A DNA stretch of 64,000 nucleotides from Acidimicrobiaceae bacterium (GCA_905182565.1 CAJJCB010000026.1:310001-374000), one strand, 5' to 3'; shown: positions 7,803 through 17,099, numbered from the stretch's first letter. Numbers and translations are program-made. Notes: generated by a model not told the origin, from the sequence alone.

Positions 7803-9111
7803 TGAAACCTCAAAAGTCGAAGTCCTACTGCCTCAATTAGGCGAAACGGTTGAGGAGGGCACTATCACTCGCTGGTTCAAAAAACCGGGTGAATATGTGA
7901 TGGTCGACGAGGTTCTGTATGAAGTGTCTACAGAGAAAGTAGACAGCGAAGTGCCATCGCCCATAAGCGGAACGATTAGCGAAATAAAAGTTGGTGAAGG
8001 GGACACGGTCGACGTCGGAACCGTTCTTTTAATAATCGAAAAGGAGTTAAGCGAAGATGACGTAGCTGAAACTCAACCAGACTCTGAAAGCGATAGTTCT
8101 GTCCAAGCAGACAAAGAGGTGGCCTCAGTCTCTGACCAGGTCCAAGACCAAAACCAAAAGGATGTACCCATTAAGAGAAGCTCAAATTCTACTGACGGTT
8201 TGCTCGTAGTTTCCCCGCTTGTTCGTAAGCTCATCCGCGAAAGCGAGCTGGACCCATCATCAATATTTGGTACTGGTGTAGGCGGCAGAATAACGAGAAG
8301 AGATGTTCTCGCAGTGATAGATAGTCGGAGCCGAGAAGACGTTCTCATTCCATCAAACGATCCGCCTGCTCCAACTAAAAAGTTCAGACCTCAAGCAGAT
8401 TCTGGAGGTAACCTGCCTTTCTCTAATATCAGGAGAAGAACAGCAGAACATATGCTGATGTCTGTCGCTACATCTCCCCATGCGCTTACCGTGATGGAAG
8501 TTGATTATGAGAATGTCGACACAGTACGAAACAAACGAAAGAAAGAATGGAAAGAGAGCGCCGGATCGAGTCTGACGTATCTCCCTTTCGTTATGAGAGC
8601 AGTAATAGATGCTTTAGAGGATTGGCCTTGCTTAAATGCGTCAGTTGTTGGTGACGGCCTACAACTCCACGAAAACGTTAATATAGGTATTGCCGTAGAT
8701 CTTGATCATGAGGGACTAATTGTCCCCGTTATCAAGCAAGCAGGAGGCATACGACTAGAAGCGCTCGCAAAATTAGTTAGTGAGCTCGCTCGAAAAGCAA
8801 GGAATCGTCAGTTGTCTGCTGATGATGTTCATGGTGGCACGTTCACAATCTCTAATAACGGTTCGTTCGGAACTCACACTACAGCGGCGATAATTAATCA
8901 ACCTCAAGTAGGTGTGTTGTCAACTGATGGTGTGACTCGCAGACCAGTCGTTGTAGCCGATAAATTTGGAAATGAAAGCATAGCTATTCATTCAGTTGGA
9001 CATTTAGCTCTAGCCTGGGATCACCGTGCCTTTGACGGAGGCTACGCCGCAGGGTTTTTGCGTCAGATAAAAGAATCTCTTGAAACCAGAAACTGGGATT
9101 CGGAATTTTAG
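7795..9111 (+). CDS. dihydrolipoamide acyltransferase (E2)
   Basis: A 438-residue E2 core of a 2-oxoacid dehydrogenase complex. Domain order: one lipoyl domain (about 6-82) with lipoylated Lys 48 in STEKVDSEVPSP; an acidic/Gln-rich linker; a peripheral subunit-binding domain (about 132-172) with VVSPLVRKLIRES and GTGVGGRITRRDV; and the catalytic acyltransferase domain (about 205-438). The catalytic motif DHRAFDGG near the end gives His 410 and Asp 414. Sequence alone does not fix the acyl group. The STEKVDSEVPSP lipoyl site is like actinobacterial SucB/DlaT proteins. As the only E2 in the window, near aceE, it most likely serves pyruvate dehydrogenase, possibly shared with 2-oxoglutarate dehydrogenase. 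Confidence 0.93.
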   Translation: MANETSKVEVLLPQLGETVEEGTITRWFKKPGEYVMVDEVLYEVSTEKVDSEVPSPISGTISEIKVGEGDTVDVGTVLLIIEKELSEDDVAETQPDSESDSSVQADKEVASVSDQVQDQNQKDVPIKRSSNSTDGLLVVSPLVRKLIRESELDPSSIFGTGVGGRITRRDVLAVIDSRSREDVLIPSNDPPAPTKKFRPQADSGGNLPFSNIRRRTAEHMLMSVATSPHALTVMEVDYENVDTVRNKRKKEWKESAGSSLTYLPFVMRAVIDALEDWPCLNASVVGDGLQLHENVNIGIAVDLDHEGLIVPVIKQAGGIRLEALAKLVSELARKARNRQLSADDVHGGTFTISNNGSFGTHTTAAIINQPQVGVLSTDGVTRRPVVVADKFGNESIAIHSVGHLALAWDHRAFDGGYAAGFLRQIKESLETRNWDSEF

Positions 9112-10848
9112 ATGCTTCGAATACGGTGGCTTGGACAAATGGCATTTGCTGAAGCCTATGATTTGCAACAACAACTATTTAGAAGCAGCGATTCCGACCA
9201 TCTGTTGCTCTTAGAGCATGATCATGTTTTTACAGCCGGGACCAGAGCAGATTTAAATAATTTGTTAGTCGAACCTGCTGCGTTAGGGGCTCCACTAGTG
9301 GATGCTGACCGGGGGGGTGATTTGACTTATCACGGCCCAGGGCAACTTGTCGGTTACCCAATCATGAGCGTTCCAGGCAAAAGAGGTGGAGGAATGGCCG
9401 ACACTGTTGCTTATGTCCGCCAAGTGGAACAAATACTTATCGACGTGGTTACCGAACTTGGTATATCTAATTGTGGCCGGCTGAAAGGTTACCCCGGCGT
9501 ATGGATTGATCCCGATAAGAAACCCCGAAAAATAGCAGCTATTGGACTTCGGTTGAGCAGAGGGCGCTCCATGCACGGATTTGCTTTGAACGTTTCGACC
9601 GATTTGCAGTGGTTCGAAAAAATAGTTCCATGTGGAATAAGCAACTACCCAGTCACGTCCCTTGCAGAAGAAGGAATCGATGTCGACATGGAGACAGTCG
9701 TGGAAACACTAGTAAATAGAGCTGTGAAAATTTGGGGTCTAAAAGGATATGACCGAGCAGATGTAGTTTGGCGACATACTCCTGATGACCTAAGTAAATT
9801 TAGCCGTGGCGAGGGAGCAGGAGATTCAATATCTCGGCAAACGAGCGAAGCGACTGCCATAAATCAAGAACTTTCACCAGTCTTTGCTAATAAAGGAACT
9901 ACTAAACACAGAAAAAGTCGTCTCGAACAAGCGGGTGTAGTAGGAGGCTTGCAGATCAGCTCTAGAAAGCCTTCATGGATGAAAGTAAAGCTTGATTTGA
10001 ACTCCGGGTACAAAGTTCTAAAAAACACAATGCGAGAATTGGAACTTGTCACTGTATGTGAAGAGGCTGGATGCCCGAATATCTATGAATGTTGGGGGCA
10101 AGGCACTGCGACTTTCATGATTAATGGCGAAAGGTGTACTAGAGCTTGCGGCTTTTGCATGGTCGATACGCGGCTTCCGATGCCTATAGACATTGAAGAA
10201 CCTCTAAGAATTGCTGAAGCTGTGCGTCGCATGGATCTAAAGCATGTAGTTATTACTGCAGTCGCGCGAGATGACCTCAGCGATGGTGGTGCTTCTGGTT
10301 TCGTCGATACGATTAAGGCCATTCGCAAGGAAGTCTCAACTACACGAATAGAAGTTTTAATACCAGATTTTAAAGGCCTCAAAGGGCCTTTGGAAGAAGT
10401 GCTAGAGGCTAAACCTGATATTTTAAACCATAACCTCGAGACAATCGCTCGGTTGCAGCGCGCCGTTCGTCCGAGTGCAGGGTATGGACGTAGTTTAGCT
10501 ATGTTAGCTAGGGCAAAACGAGCCGGCTTTACGACTAAATCTGGGCTTATCGTTGGGATGGGAGAGACTGACGCTGAGGTTGATTCAGCCTTGGCTGATT
10601 TGGCTGACATCGGAGTGGACATTGTTACCATCGGACAGTATTTACGGCCGACGACACATCACATTCCGATACAGCGCTGGGTAGAGCCTTCCACGTTTAC
10701 TTCGTGGATAAAAAATGGTACTGAACTCGGAATAGGTCACGTGCAGGCGAGTCCGTTAACACGGTCAAGCTATCATGCGAGCCAAGCGGCACAAGGTCTA
10801 GACGACAGCGACAAACCGGCAGTTGATGCTCAGTACACTCAGCTTTGA
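9112..10848 (+). CDS. LipB-LipA fusion: octanoyltransferase + lipoyl synthase
   Basis: One 578-residue protein carries both steps of de novo lipoate assembly. Residues 1 to about 225 are LipB, which moves octanoyl from acyl carrier protein to a target lysine: RGGDLTYHGPGQLVGYP (67-83), Lys 140 in RKIAAIGLR and the acyl-carrying Cys 174 in VPCGISNYP. A linker of about 60 residues follows. Residues about 285-578 are LipA, a radical-SAM enzyme that inserts two sulfurs. Its auxiliary-cluster cysteines are C316, C321 and C327; the SAM-cluster motif CTRACGFC gives C342, C346 and C349; and RSSYHA near the end supplies the conserved Ser. No stop or frameshift separates the halves. The ATG directly follows the E2 TAG (TAGATG), so it is cotranslated with its lipoylation target. 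Confidence 0.95.
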   Translation: MLRIRWLGQMAFAEAYDLQQQLFRSSDSDHLLLLEHDHVFTAGTRADLNNLLVEPAALGAPLVDADRGGDLTYHGPGQLVGYPIMSVPGKRGGGMADTVAYVRQVEQILIDVVTELGISNCGRLKGYPGVWIDPDKKPRKIAAIGLRLSRGRSMHGFALNVSTDLQWFEKIVPCGISNYPVTSLAEEGIDVDMETVVETLVNRAVKIWGLKGYDRADVVWRHTPDDLSKFSRGEGAGDSISRQTSEATAINQELSPVFANKGTTKHRKSRLEQAGVVGGLQISSRKPSWMKVKLDLNSGYKVLKNTMRELELVTVCEEAGCPNIYECWGQGTATFMINGERCTRACGFCMVDTRLPMPIDIEEPLRIAEAVRRMDLKHVVITAVARDDLSDGGASGFVDTIKAIRKEVSTTRIEVLIPDFKGLKGPLEEVLEAKPDILNHNLETIARLQRAVRPSAGYGRSLAMLARAKRAGFTTKSGLIVGMGETDAEVDSALADLADIGVDIVTIGQYLRPTTHHIPIQRWVEPSTFTSWIKNGTELGIGHVQASPLTRSSYHASQAAQGLDDSDKPAVDAQYTQL

Positions 10849-11711
10849 TGAAATCTGGCCCAACTGTTGATGCTGCAACCGTGCTGTTGCAATGGTCTAC
10901 CGGTGGCCTATTTTTCTTATGGGTAACCACTCGGCGAAGAGAAGTAGGTCTTGGCTACGGGTGGTTAATGCGTTCCACTTATATTGTTATAGCTGCTTTG
11001 GGGGCTTTCGCCGGATTCGGTTGGTCCAAACAAACGCTCCGAGACATGTTTTTGGTAGCCGTTGTCGTGTCTACGTCTGCAGCGTTGGCTACCTCGATTG
11101 CCCGACGGAAAGTCGGCGTGGCCTACCAGAGCGAAGAAAATGATCGACGCACCGAACGCGTAGCTCAAATGACAGGTTTGCGAAAAGAAACAAATACTGC
11201 TGATCTAGACGTCTCTGAGTTTAATCCTCAATGGGATTTGCTCGCCCCTGCAGTAGGTTTCGTTGGCCTTTGCGCGACTGGATTAGCGAGCAATGGGAAC
11301 GTAGCGTTAGAGATGGTGCGGCTCGTTGTTGGAGCAGCATTTTTAGGTGTAGTCACAGATGCGATGCTTCTAGGCCATTGGTATTTAGTTCAGCCGGGTC
11401 TAAGGCGTGATCCGTTGCTAGAGCAAGTCTCTTGGCTCGGAAGAATATGGCCGTTAGAAGTTGCAGCGTTGTTAATACCAACTGGAATGGTTTCGGTTCT
11501 TTCAGGAGAAATAGACGATGGTTATGGCGGCATGCTGGGCTGGTTTTGGGTAGCGTGCGCATTATCGACTTTAATTCTTACTGTCGTCACCAGACTTGCA
11601 CTTCGCGAGCGACAATACGCGGCGGTAATGGCGGCAACAGGACTTTTGTATCTAGCAATTCTAACCGCTTTCGGTACAGACATAGTTGGCCGCCTGGTCC
11701 TCGAAACATAA
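10845..11711 (+). CDS. multi-span membrane protein, unknown function
   Basis: A 288-residue integral membrane protein with about seven hydrophobic spans (for example near 14-27, 43-58, 68-83, 131-145, 155-172, 203-218 and 230-245). No family is recognised. A conspicuous motif is DAMLLGHWYLVQPGLRRDPLLEQ, just after the fifth span, which looks conserved rather than random and has a His-Trp-Tyr cluster at the membrane surface. A cytoplasmic loop of about 45 charged residues lies between spans three and four. Its start overlaps the lipBA stop by 4 bases (ATGA), so it is the last gene of the E3-E2-lipBA operon. A link to lipoylation or respiration is possible from context only. Confidence 0.7.
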   Translation: MMKSGPTVDAATVLLQWSTGGLFFLWVTTRRREVGLGYGWLMRSTYIVIAALGAFAGFGWSKQTLRDMFLVAVVVSTSAALATSIARRKVGVAYQSEENDRRTERVAQMTGLRKETNTADLDVSEFNPQWDLLAPAVGFVGLCATGLASNGNVALEMVRLVVGAAFLGVVTDAMLLGHWYLVQPGLRRDPLLEQVSWLGRIWPLEVAALLIPTGMVSVLSGEIDDGYGGMLGWFWVACALSTLILTVVTRLALRERQYAAVMAATGLLYLAILTAFGTDIVGRLVLET

Positions 11712-11732
11712 TTTAGAAAATTGCTACGAAGA

Positions 11733-12512
11733 TCATCTTCCTTTCCACACCGGTGGTCTCTTCTCCCGAAAAGAAGCAAGCCCTTCTTTAGCATCCTCGG
11801 TGTCCCCAACTATTCTTCGAATACTTTCGCCCATTCGGATAGCTTCACTCCAACCCATTCTGCGTGAGCGACTAGCTACCTCTTTGACGGCTCGAATTGC
11901 TAGCGGTGCACCTTGGCAAAGCCGATTTGCGAGTTTATGAGCTTCTTCTATTAATTCTGCATGAGGGACTACCTTCCAAGCGAGCCCAATTTGGGCTGCT
12001 TTTTCTGCGCTTATGTTGTCTCCCGTCAGAAGTATCTCCATAGCGTCTGCCCAGGACAGCTTCTCAGAAATGCGCATCGATCCAACTATGGTGGGCACCC
12101 CTACTTTGACTTCAGGCATTCCGAAAATAGCTTTGTCCGAAGCAATGAGAAAATCAGTTGCAACAGCTCCGGTAAGCCCATAGCCGATGCATGCGCCATT
12201 GACGGCAGCGATAGTTGGCTTCCATAGCTCTAAGCCACTTTCGAAGCTATTGATAGTGGGTATTTCGAAATAGCTACCGGACCATTTCCCTGCAGCGTTC
12301 CCTTGCCCCGACCGAAGATCCGCTCCAGCGCAGAAGGCCCTACCAGCTCCAGTTAAGATCGCTACCCAAGCTTCAGGGTCATTGTAAAATTCTAGCCAAG
12401 CATCGTTAAGGCACTCGCGCATATCCCCGTTAATAGCGTTAAGTGATTCTGGGCGATTATAAGTGATAGTCGCTATATGGCCTTCTAATTTATATGTGGC
12501 TTCTTTACTCAT
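11733..12512 (-). CDS. enoyl-CoA hydratase/isomerase (crotonase) family
   Basis: A 259-residue crotonase-fold enzyme, the usual family length, acting on acyl-CoA thioesters. The oxyanion-hole region is seen in GRAFCAGADLRSG, and the second half-site in NGACIGYGLTGAVATDFLIASDKAIFGMPEVKVG, where the Glu of MPE is at the position of a catalytic glutamate. The second catalytic Glu of classic hydratases is not obvious, so an isomerase or other crotonase reaction cannot be excluded. It starts divergently from the glycosyltransferase at 12557 and converges on the membrane-protein gene ending at 11711, 21 bases apart. Confidence 0.88.
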   Translation of the reverse strand: MSKEATYKLEGHIATITYNRPESLNAINGDMRECLNDAWLEFYNDPEAWVAILTGAGRAFCAGADLRSGQGNAAGKWSGSYFEIPTINSFESGLELWKPTIAAVNGACIGYGLTGAVATDFLIASDKAIFGMPEVKVGVPTIVGSMRISEKLSWADAMEILLTGDNISAEKAAQIGLAWKVVPHAELIEEAHKLANRLCQGAPLAIRAVKEVASRSRRMGWSEAIRMGESIRRIVGDTEDAKEGLASFREKRPPVWKGR

Positions 12513-12556
12513 ATGTACGTTCTAGCTCATCTATAGAGCACAATGGAGAGGTGCGA

Positions 12557-13528
12557 TTGGTCATTCAGATCCCATGTCTAAATGAAGCAGCAACTTTGCC
12601 TGAGACATTGTGTGCTCTCCCGCGTGACGTCGCAGGCTTTGATGAGGTCTTATGGCTAGTCGTAGATGACGGTTCAACCGACGCAACAGCCGAAGTCGCT
12701 CGTCAAAACGGTGCAGACGTTGTTGTAAGCCTCACTCAGAATAAAGGCTTAGCTGTTGCGTTTCAGGCAGGTTTGGATGCTGCTTTAAAGCTAGGCGCAG
12801 ACGTGATTGTGAACACGGATGGCGATAACCAATACTTTGCTGACGATATCGAAAAACTGATCGAACCAATTGTTGATGGTAAAGCTGATTTAGTCATAGG
12901 TTCACGCGACATCGCAAATCATAATGAGTTTTCGAAAAGCAAAAAAAGGCTTCAACGACTTGGCTCGTGGGTCGTTCGTCAAGCTTCAAAAACCGATGTA
13001 GCTGACGTCACTTCAGGATTTCGTGCTTACAGTAAAGAAGCTGCGTTAACTGTAAATGTAGTATCACGTTTCACATATACGCTCGAAACTGTTATCCAAG
13101 CAGGAAGATCTGACCTAGCAGTCGTGGACGTACCGGTTCGGGTAAACAAAACAACTCGACCTTCCCGACTCTTTCGATCTAAGCGACAGTATGTGCGACG
13201 ATCAGCAGGAACTATTCTTCGAATCTATGCCATGCATGAACCCATTAAAGTCTTCGCTTTCCCAGCTATTTTATTGGCTTCTGTAGGAAGTATTCTGTTC
13301 GGACGTTTCGCTTGGTTTTTTTGCACTTCGGATGGTTCGGGCCATGTTCAGTCATTGATAGTCGGAGCCGTTTGTCTAGTTCTTGCTTTTCAGCTTTTAA
13401 TGTTAGGTATTCTTGGAGATTTACTTCGGGCTAATCGCGTGATTTCGGAGCGGATACTCAAGCGAGTCAGAAGTATAGAACTCCAAGCCGGCGCTCAGAT
13501 ATTTGATTCTGAAGACCGACTTCTTTGA
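12557..13528 (+). CDS. membrane-anchored family 2 glycosyltransferase (DPM/GtrB-like)
   Basis: About 323 residues. The GT-A domain begins VIQIPCLNEAATLPETLCALP, has the nucleotide-sugar motifs VVDDGSTDAT and NTDGDNQY, and the late TSGFRAYSKEAA segment typical of polyprenyl-phosphate sugar transferases. Two hydrophobic segments near the C terminus (about 230-248 and 268-290) anchor it. It probably transfers a sugar to a polyprenyl phosphate on the cytosolic face. The start is chosen as TTG 12557 because GGAGAGG lies 5 bases upstream; GTG 12551 and ATG 12494 are in-frame alternatives, but the extra residues look unlike the family. Its 3' end overlaps the convergent YfhO-like gene by 34 bases. 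Confidence 0.85.
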   Translation: MVIQIPCLNEAATLPETLCALPRDVAGFDEVLWLVVDDGSTDATAEVARQNGADVVVSLTQNKGLAVAFQAGLDAALKLGADVIVNTDGDNQYFADDIEKLIEPIVDGKADLVIGSRDIANHNEFSKSKKRLQRLGSWVVRQASKTDVADVTSGFRAYSKEAALTVNVVSRFTYTLETVIQAGRSDLAVVDVPVRVNKTTRPSRLFRSKRQYVRRSAGTILRIYAMHEPIKVFAFPAILLASVGSILFGRFAWFFCTSDGSGHVQSLIVGAVCLVLAFQLLMLGILGDLLRANRVISERILKRVRSIELQAGAQIFDSEDRLL

Positions 13529-16230
13529 AAAGCGACGAAGCCTAGCGTCAACGTAAGAAGAGTAGATAGCATCGAAACCACAACCCCGACTCTTAACCCA
13601 GCGGGGCTATAGGCTAACTCCACTTTGCTAATGCCAGCAGGAATGGGCACGGCAACTACGGCGTGGTCAGCGTTTATCAATGGTGCGGGTTCGCCGTTCA
13701 CGGAAGCCACCCATCCATCTTGCAACGCGTCAGCGACAACCAGATAACCGGGGTCCTCAGAAAAGATAGTTATGGCCAACTCGTCGTAGGTATCTGTTAT
13801 TTCAGAGATTGTTGCTTCTCCGCCATAAGAACCAGTGACGTGCTCTGCCTGTTCTGATAGAACCACTACCTGTGGCGGAAGAGGGCTCATTAAAAGTTGA
13901 ATTCGTTCTGTGGGATCAGTAACTATTGCCGTATCGCTGGCGAACCTGATGCGGTCGACTGCATTAAGATTTTCCCAGATCACAACGTCGTCGGCGTAAG
14001 CGAGACGCAGTTGTTCAATGCCTGGAAGCATCAAATTGACTGCTAACAAGCCGCTCTGGGTCGTGCCCAAGGTCATGTCGCCGTTAGTGCCATCCAGTCG
14101 AACAGAAACCTCAATTTGTCCATCAGAGAGGAGGTGTTCACCGGCTATAGGAATCCAGTGTCTTCCTTTGGGAAGAAGGCCTCTCACATGACGTCCGCTG
14201 CGAATAACATCTCCGTTAGGGCTTGTGATCTCAACTTGTAGGCGGGCTGCTAAATCGGTCGTATATAAATCTTCGGTAGCAGTTATTTCGATACCTCGAA
14301 TTGGGCGAGAAGCTACGACCGTGGAAAGTGCCGTTCTTGGCGCAACTTTTTGGCTTCCTGTTATTTCAGGACCGGCAAAAGGTTCTCCAATTATAGGAAA
14401 GTCCACTTGGGTTACTAACCAACGGACAGCTAAACGATCGAGAATAGCTGAATTCAGGCGCTGGACATCAAGAAATTCGATGAATGAAAATGTTGGTGAT
14501 CGAGTCAGAGCAAGTGGGTCCACCGCTTCTAAAAGATCTCTCCATGTGGGCGGATGAAAAGTATGTCCGGTTAGTGTCCTGATCTCGTAATAAGTGGTGG
14601 TGCCGGTATAGAAAGCTAAATCATGCGCGGCAATTCTGTCTCCGTTGGCGTTAGCTGCCAGAAATTCATGGGCTGGTGTATTTGGGTAATGTTTCTCAGA
14701 ATCGATCCTGGGCCAAAATGGTAGAACGAAAAGTAAGATCTCGGCTGAGGCAATGAGAGTTATGAAAACTGGAGAAAATTTAGACCATGAATAGTTTCGA
14801 CGAGCGCCGTAAGCAAGCAATGCGACGCAAGATGCTGCGCCCACAGCAATCGCCACCGGTAATACAATTTTTGATGTGACCCCTTCAGCGTGACCGCGTT
14901 CCACAACATAATAAATACTAAACGCGACGCAGAACAGGGTGATTCCAGTTCCTAGTAAACCAAACTTATTTTTTGAAGCCTTTAATTTTCCCGGAGCAGC
15001 GTTAGAAACTGAGATAACTGTTTCGAGTCCAAGGCCAACCAGGATTGACAGTAACAGAAGCCATATCGATCTCATACGCCCAATGAAATTAGAGTCGAAG
15101 ACTGGTAGCTGCTGGGCTGCTGAGAGTAGTGGTCCGCCAAAAAAAATTAGTGTGGTGGTAAGAAATAGAAGGAATGCGATAATTGGTATAGCCCATTCGG
15201 ACACATTCGAGGGCCGTTTTTTGAACAACGAAAAGCCGACTAAAACAAGCGCCCCTGCACCAAGAAATGCGACGCTTTCGATGTAGTTTTTATCTCCATA
15301 AAAAAACCCTTGCTCATGAGAACCAAAAGCAGTGGGAACAGCCGCCGTTGCCATAAGGCTGGAAGAGAGGTGGTCTGCAGCGGTTTGAATTCGATGACCT
15401 AGGTCGATACTGCGCATTTGAAAGAGAAAAGGAAGTAATTGCCAAGCAGCCAAACCAATACCGAGTGCAAATGACGCTAAGAGAGAGATTGATTGTTTTA
15501 ACAATCGATATAAATCTTTGTGAAAACACCAAGATCGCATAATTACATAGAGAATTAGAGCTGCGGCGCCCCAAGCCGTTACTGCCGGGAAGCCTGATAA
15601 CAACATTGCTGCAGTTATTAGCGAGATCCAAAGGGGTGCACGAATGTTTATGCGTCTAGCAAGACTTTCCCCAGCCCAAAACAACCATGGAAGGTACGCC
15701 CCGACATGTGTCTGAGGCCAGTTAGTCCAGACTGTCTGGAACCCGCTAAATCCGTAAACCAGACCTGAAAGAAGACCCGCAGACTGGCTTGCTCCTAGCC
15801 TTCTGAGCAATAGGAACATTCCACCAATAGCAGTTATTAGCTCAAGCACTTTGACCCATGCTGGAGCTATATGATCAGGAAGAAACCAGAACGGTAAGTT
15901 TAATGGGTCAAAAAGTCCTTGATTCGGAAGAGAGGCAAGAGGTGTCCCGCCAGCGGGAAAAGGATTCCACAAAGGCAAGTCGCCGTTAAATATTCTTTCT
16001 TGAAACTGGTGTTGAGCTGGAAAGCCGGAGTCCACCGGATCTGCTACGGGGATCGAAGTGAGCTCTACATCAATAGAGGTGTTCTCATTCCACGGCGCCC
16101 ACCGCAGCAACGTGTCTGACCTAAGAAAGACTTTCGATCCAACTAACGGTAATCCGACAGCACACACAATCGTGATAATGATAATTGCGCTTATCAAGCG
16201 GACTGCTAGTCGGTTTTCTTTGACTTTCAC
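13495..16230 (-). CDS. YfhO-like multi-span membrane protein
   Basis: A 911-residue membrane protein. The first span (about 10-30) is followed by a long extracytoplasmic loop with LRWAPWNENTS and NGDLPLWNPFPAGGTPLASLPNQGLFDPLNL. About a dozen further spans lie between residues 110 and 500, then a large soluble extracytoplasmic region (about 510-870) and a last span near the end. This matches the YfhO family (PF09586), related in fold to GT-C glycosyltransferases that use polyprenyl-linked sugars, and involved in decorating cell-wall polymers. The sugar and acceptor are unknown. It overlaps rmlA by 4 bases upstream and shares 34 bases with the convergent GT2 gene, which could supply its polyprenyl-sugar donor. 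Confidence 0.8.
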   Translation of the reverse strand: MKVKENRLAVRLISAIIIITIVCAVGLPLVGSKVFLRSDTLLRWAPWNENTSIDVELTSIPVADPVDSGFPAQHQFQERIFNGDLPLWNPFPAGGTPLASLPNQGLFDPLNLPFWFLPDHIAPAWVKVLELITAIGGMFLLLRRLGASQSAGLLSGLVYGFSGFQTVWTNWPQTHVGAYLPWLFWAGESLARRINIRAPLWISLITAAMLLSGFPAVTAWGAAALILYVIMRSWCFHKDLYRLLKQSISLLASFALGIGLAAWQLLPFLFQMRSIDLGHRIQTAADHLSSSLMATAAVPTAFGSHEQGFFYGDKNYIESVAFLGAGALVLVGFSLFKKRPSNVSEWAIPIIAFLLFLTTTLIFFGGPLLSAAQQLPVFDSNFIGRMRSIWLLLLSILVGLGLETVISVSNAAPGKLKASKNKFGLLGTGITLFCVAFSIYYVVERGHAEGVTSKIVLPVAIAVGAASCVALLAYGARRNYSWSKFSPVFITLIASAEILLFVLPFWPRIDSEKHYPNTPAHEFLAANANGDRIAAHDLAFYTGTTTYYEIRTLTGHTFHPPTWRDLLEAVDPLALTRSPTFSFIEFLDVQRLNSAILDRLAVRWLVTQVDFPIIGEPFAGPEITGSQKVAPRTALSTVVASRPIRGIEITATEDLYTTDLAARLQVEITSPNGDVIRSGRHVRGLLPKGRHWIPIAGEHLLSDGQIEVSVRLDGTNGDMTLGTTQSGLLAVNLMLPGIEQLRLAYADDVVIWENLNAVDRIRFASDTAIVTDPTERIQLLMSPLPPQVVVLSEQAEHVTGSYGGEATISEITDTYDELAITIFSEDPGYLVVADALQDGWVASVNGEPAPLINADHAVVAVPIPAGISKVELAYSPAGLRVGVVVSMLSTLLTLTLGFVAFQRSRSSESNI

Positions 16231-17099
16231 TCCGAAAGAGCGCTCTCGCAGTAGGTCCGGTATGGCGAATCTGGCATTTGAGCGATGGTTGAACGCAGAC
16301 CTTCTTCATCTATATATCGAAGCTGGTATGCGATTTCTTCTAAGCAAGCTATTTTTAGACCTTGACGTTTCTCAATCGTTGAGATGAATTTCGAACTGTC
16401 CAAGAGGCTTTCGTGAGTTCCTGAATCGAGCCACGTCACGCCCCGATCGAGTTTGATTACTTTTAGCTGCTTGTCTGATAAGTAACTTCGATTAAGATCA
16501 GTGATTTCTAATTCCCCGCGAGCTGAAGGAGTAAGAGCCGCTGCTCGCTCAAAAGCAGTTTGATCGTAAATATAAAGTCCAGGAACGGCTAAATTCGTTC
16601 TCGGATATTTAGGTTTTTCCTCGATGTCGAGAACAGCGCCATTGTCGTCAATCTCCACCACGCCGTAGCGTTCAGGATCATCAACCGGGTAGCCCCAAAT
16701 TACTGCTCCGCTCTTAAACTCTGCTAACTCTTCAGTAAGTTTCAATTCACCATGGAAAATGTTGTCGCCTAGAATTAGAGCGACTGGGGAGTCACCAATA
16801 AATTTCTCTCCGATGATGAGTGCTTCAGCGATTCCTTTAGGAGCATGCTGTACTTCATAGCTAAGATTAATACCCCATTGTGAGCCGCTTCCAAGAAAAC
16901 GTTCAAACATAGGTAGATCATGGGGAGTGGTTATGAGCTGGATGTCCTGGATACCAGCCGACATGAGAGTAGCAATCGGGTAGTAGATCATGGGTTTGTC
17001 ATAAACCGGCTGCAGCTGCTTACTGACCACAGAACTAAGTGGGAATAAACGGCTACCGCTGCCGCCTGCCAGAACCATGCCCTTTATCGGTTTTTGCAT
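16227..17099 (-). CDS. rmlA: glucose-1-phosphate thymidylyltransferase
   Basis: About 290 residues; makes dTDP-glucose from glucose-1-phosphate and dTTP, first step to dTDP-rhamnose. The nucleotide-binding loop GMVLAGGSGSRLFPLSSVVSKQLQPVYDKPM is at the N terminus. Family marks also include YEVQHAPKGIAEALIIG, ALILGDNIFHG, EKPKYPRTNLAVPGLYIYD and TWLDSGTHESLL. ATG 17097-17099 is preferred over the 18-codon longer frame from 17153, because homologues begin just before the AGGSGSRL loop. It is followed, with a 4-base overlap, by the YfhO-like gene. The other rml genes are at 19946, 20505 and 34113 on the opposite strand. Confidence 0.94.
   Translation of the reverse strand: MQKPIKGMVLAGGSGSRLFPLSSVVSKQLQPVYDKPMIYYPIATLMSAGIQDIQLITTPHDLPMFERFLGSGSQWGINLSYEVQHAPKGIAEALIIGEKFIGDSPVALILGDNIFHGELKLTEELAEFKSGAVIWGYPVDDPERYGVVEIDDNGAVLDIEEKPKYPRTNLAVPGLYIYDQTAFERAAALTPSARGELEITDLNRSYLSDKQLKVIKLDRGVTWLDSGTHESLLDSSKFISTIEKRQGLKIACLEEIAYQLRYIDEEGLRSTIAQMPDSPYRTYCESALSE

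Noticed and set aside
10083-10631. 182-codon minus-strand ORF opposite the LipA domain
   Set aside because: Long only because of codon bias on the coding strand; serine-rich low-complexity translation typical of antisense frames.
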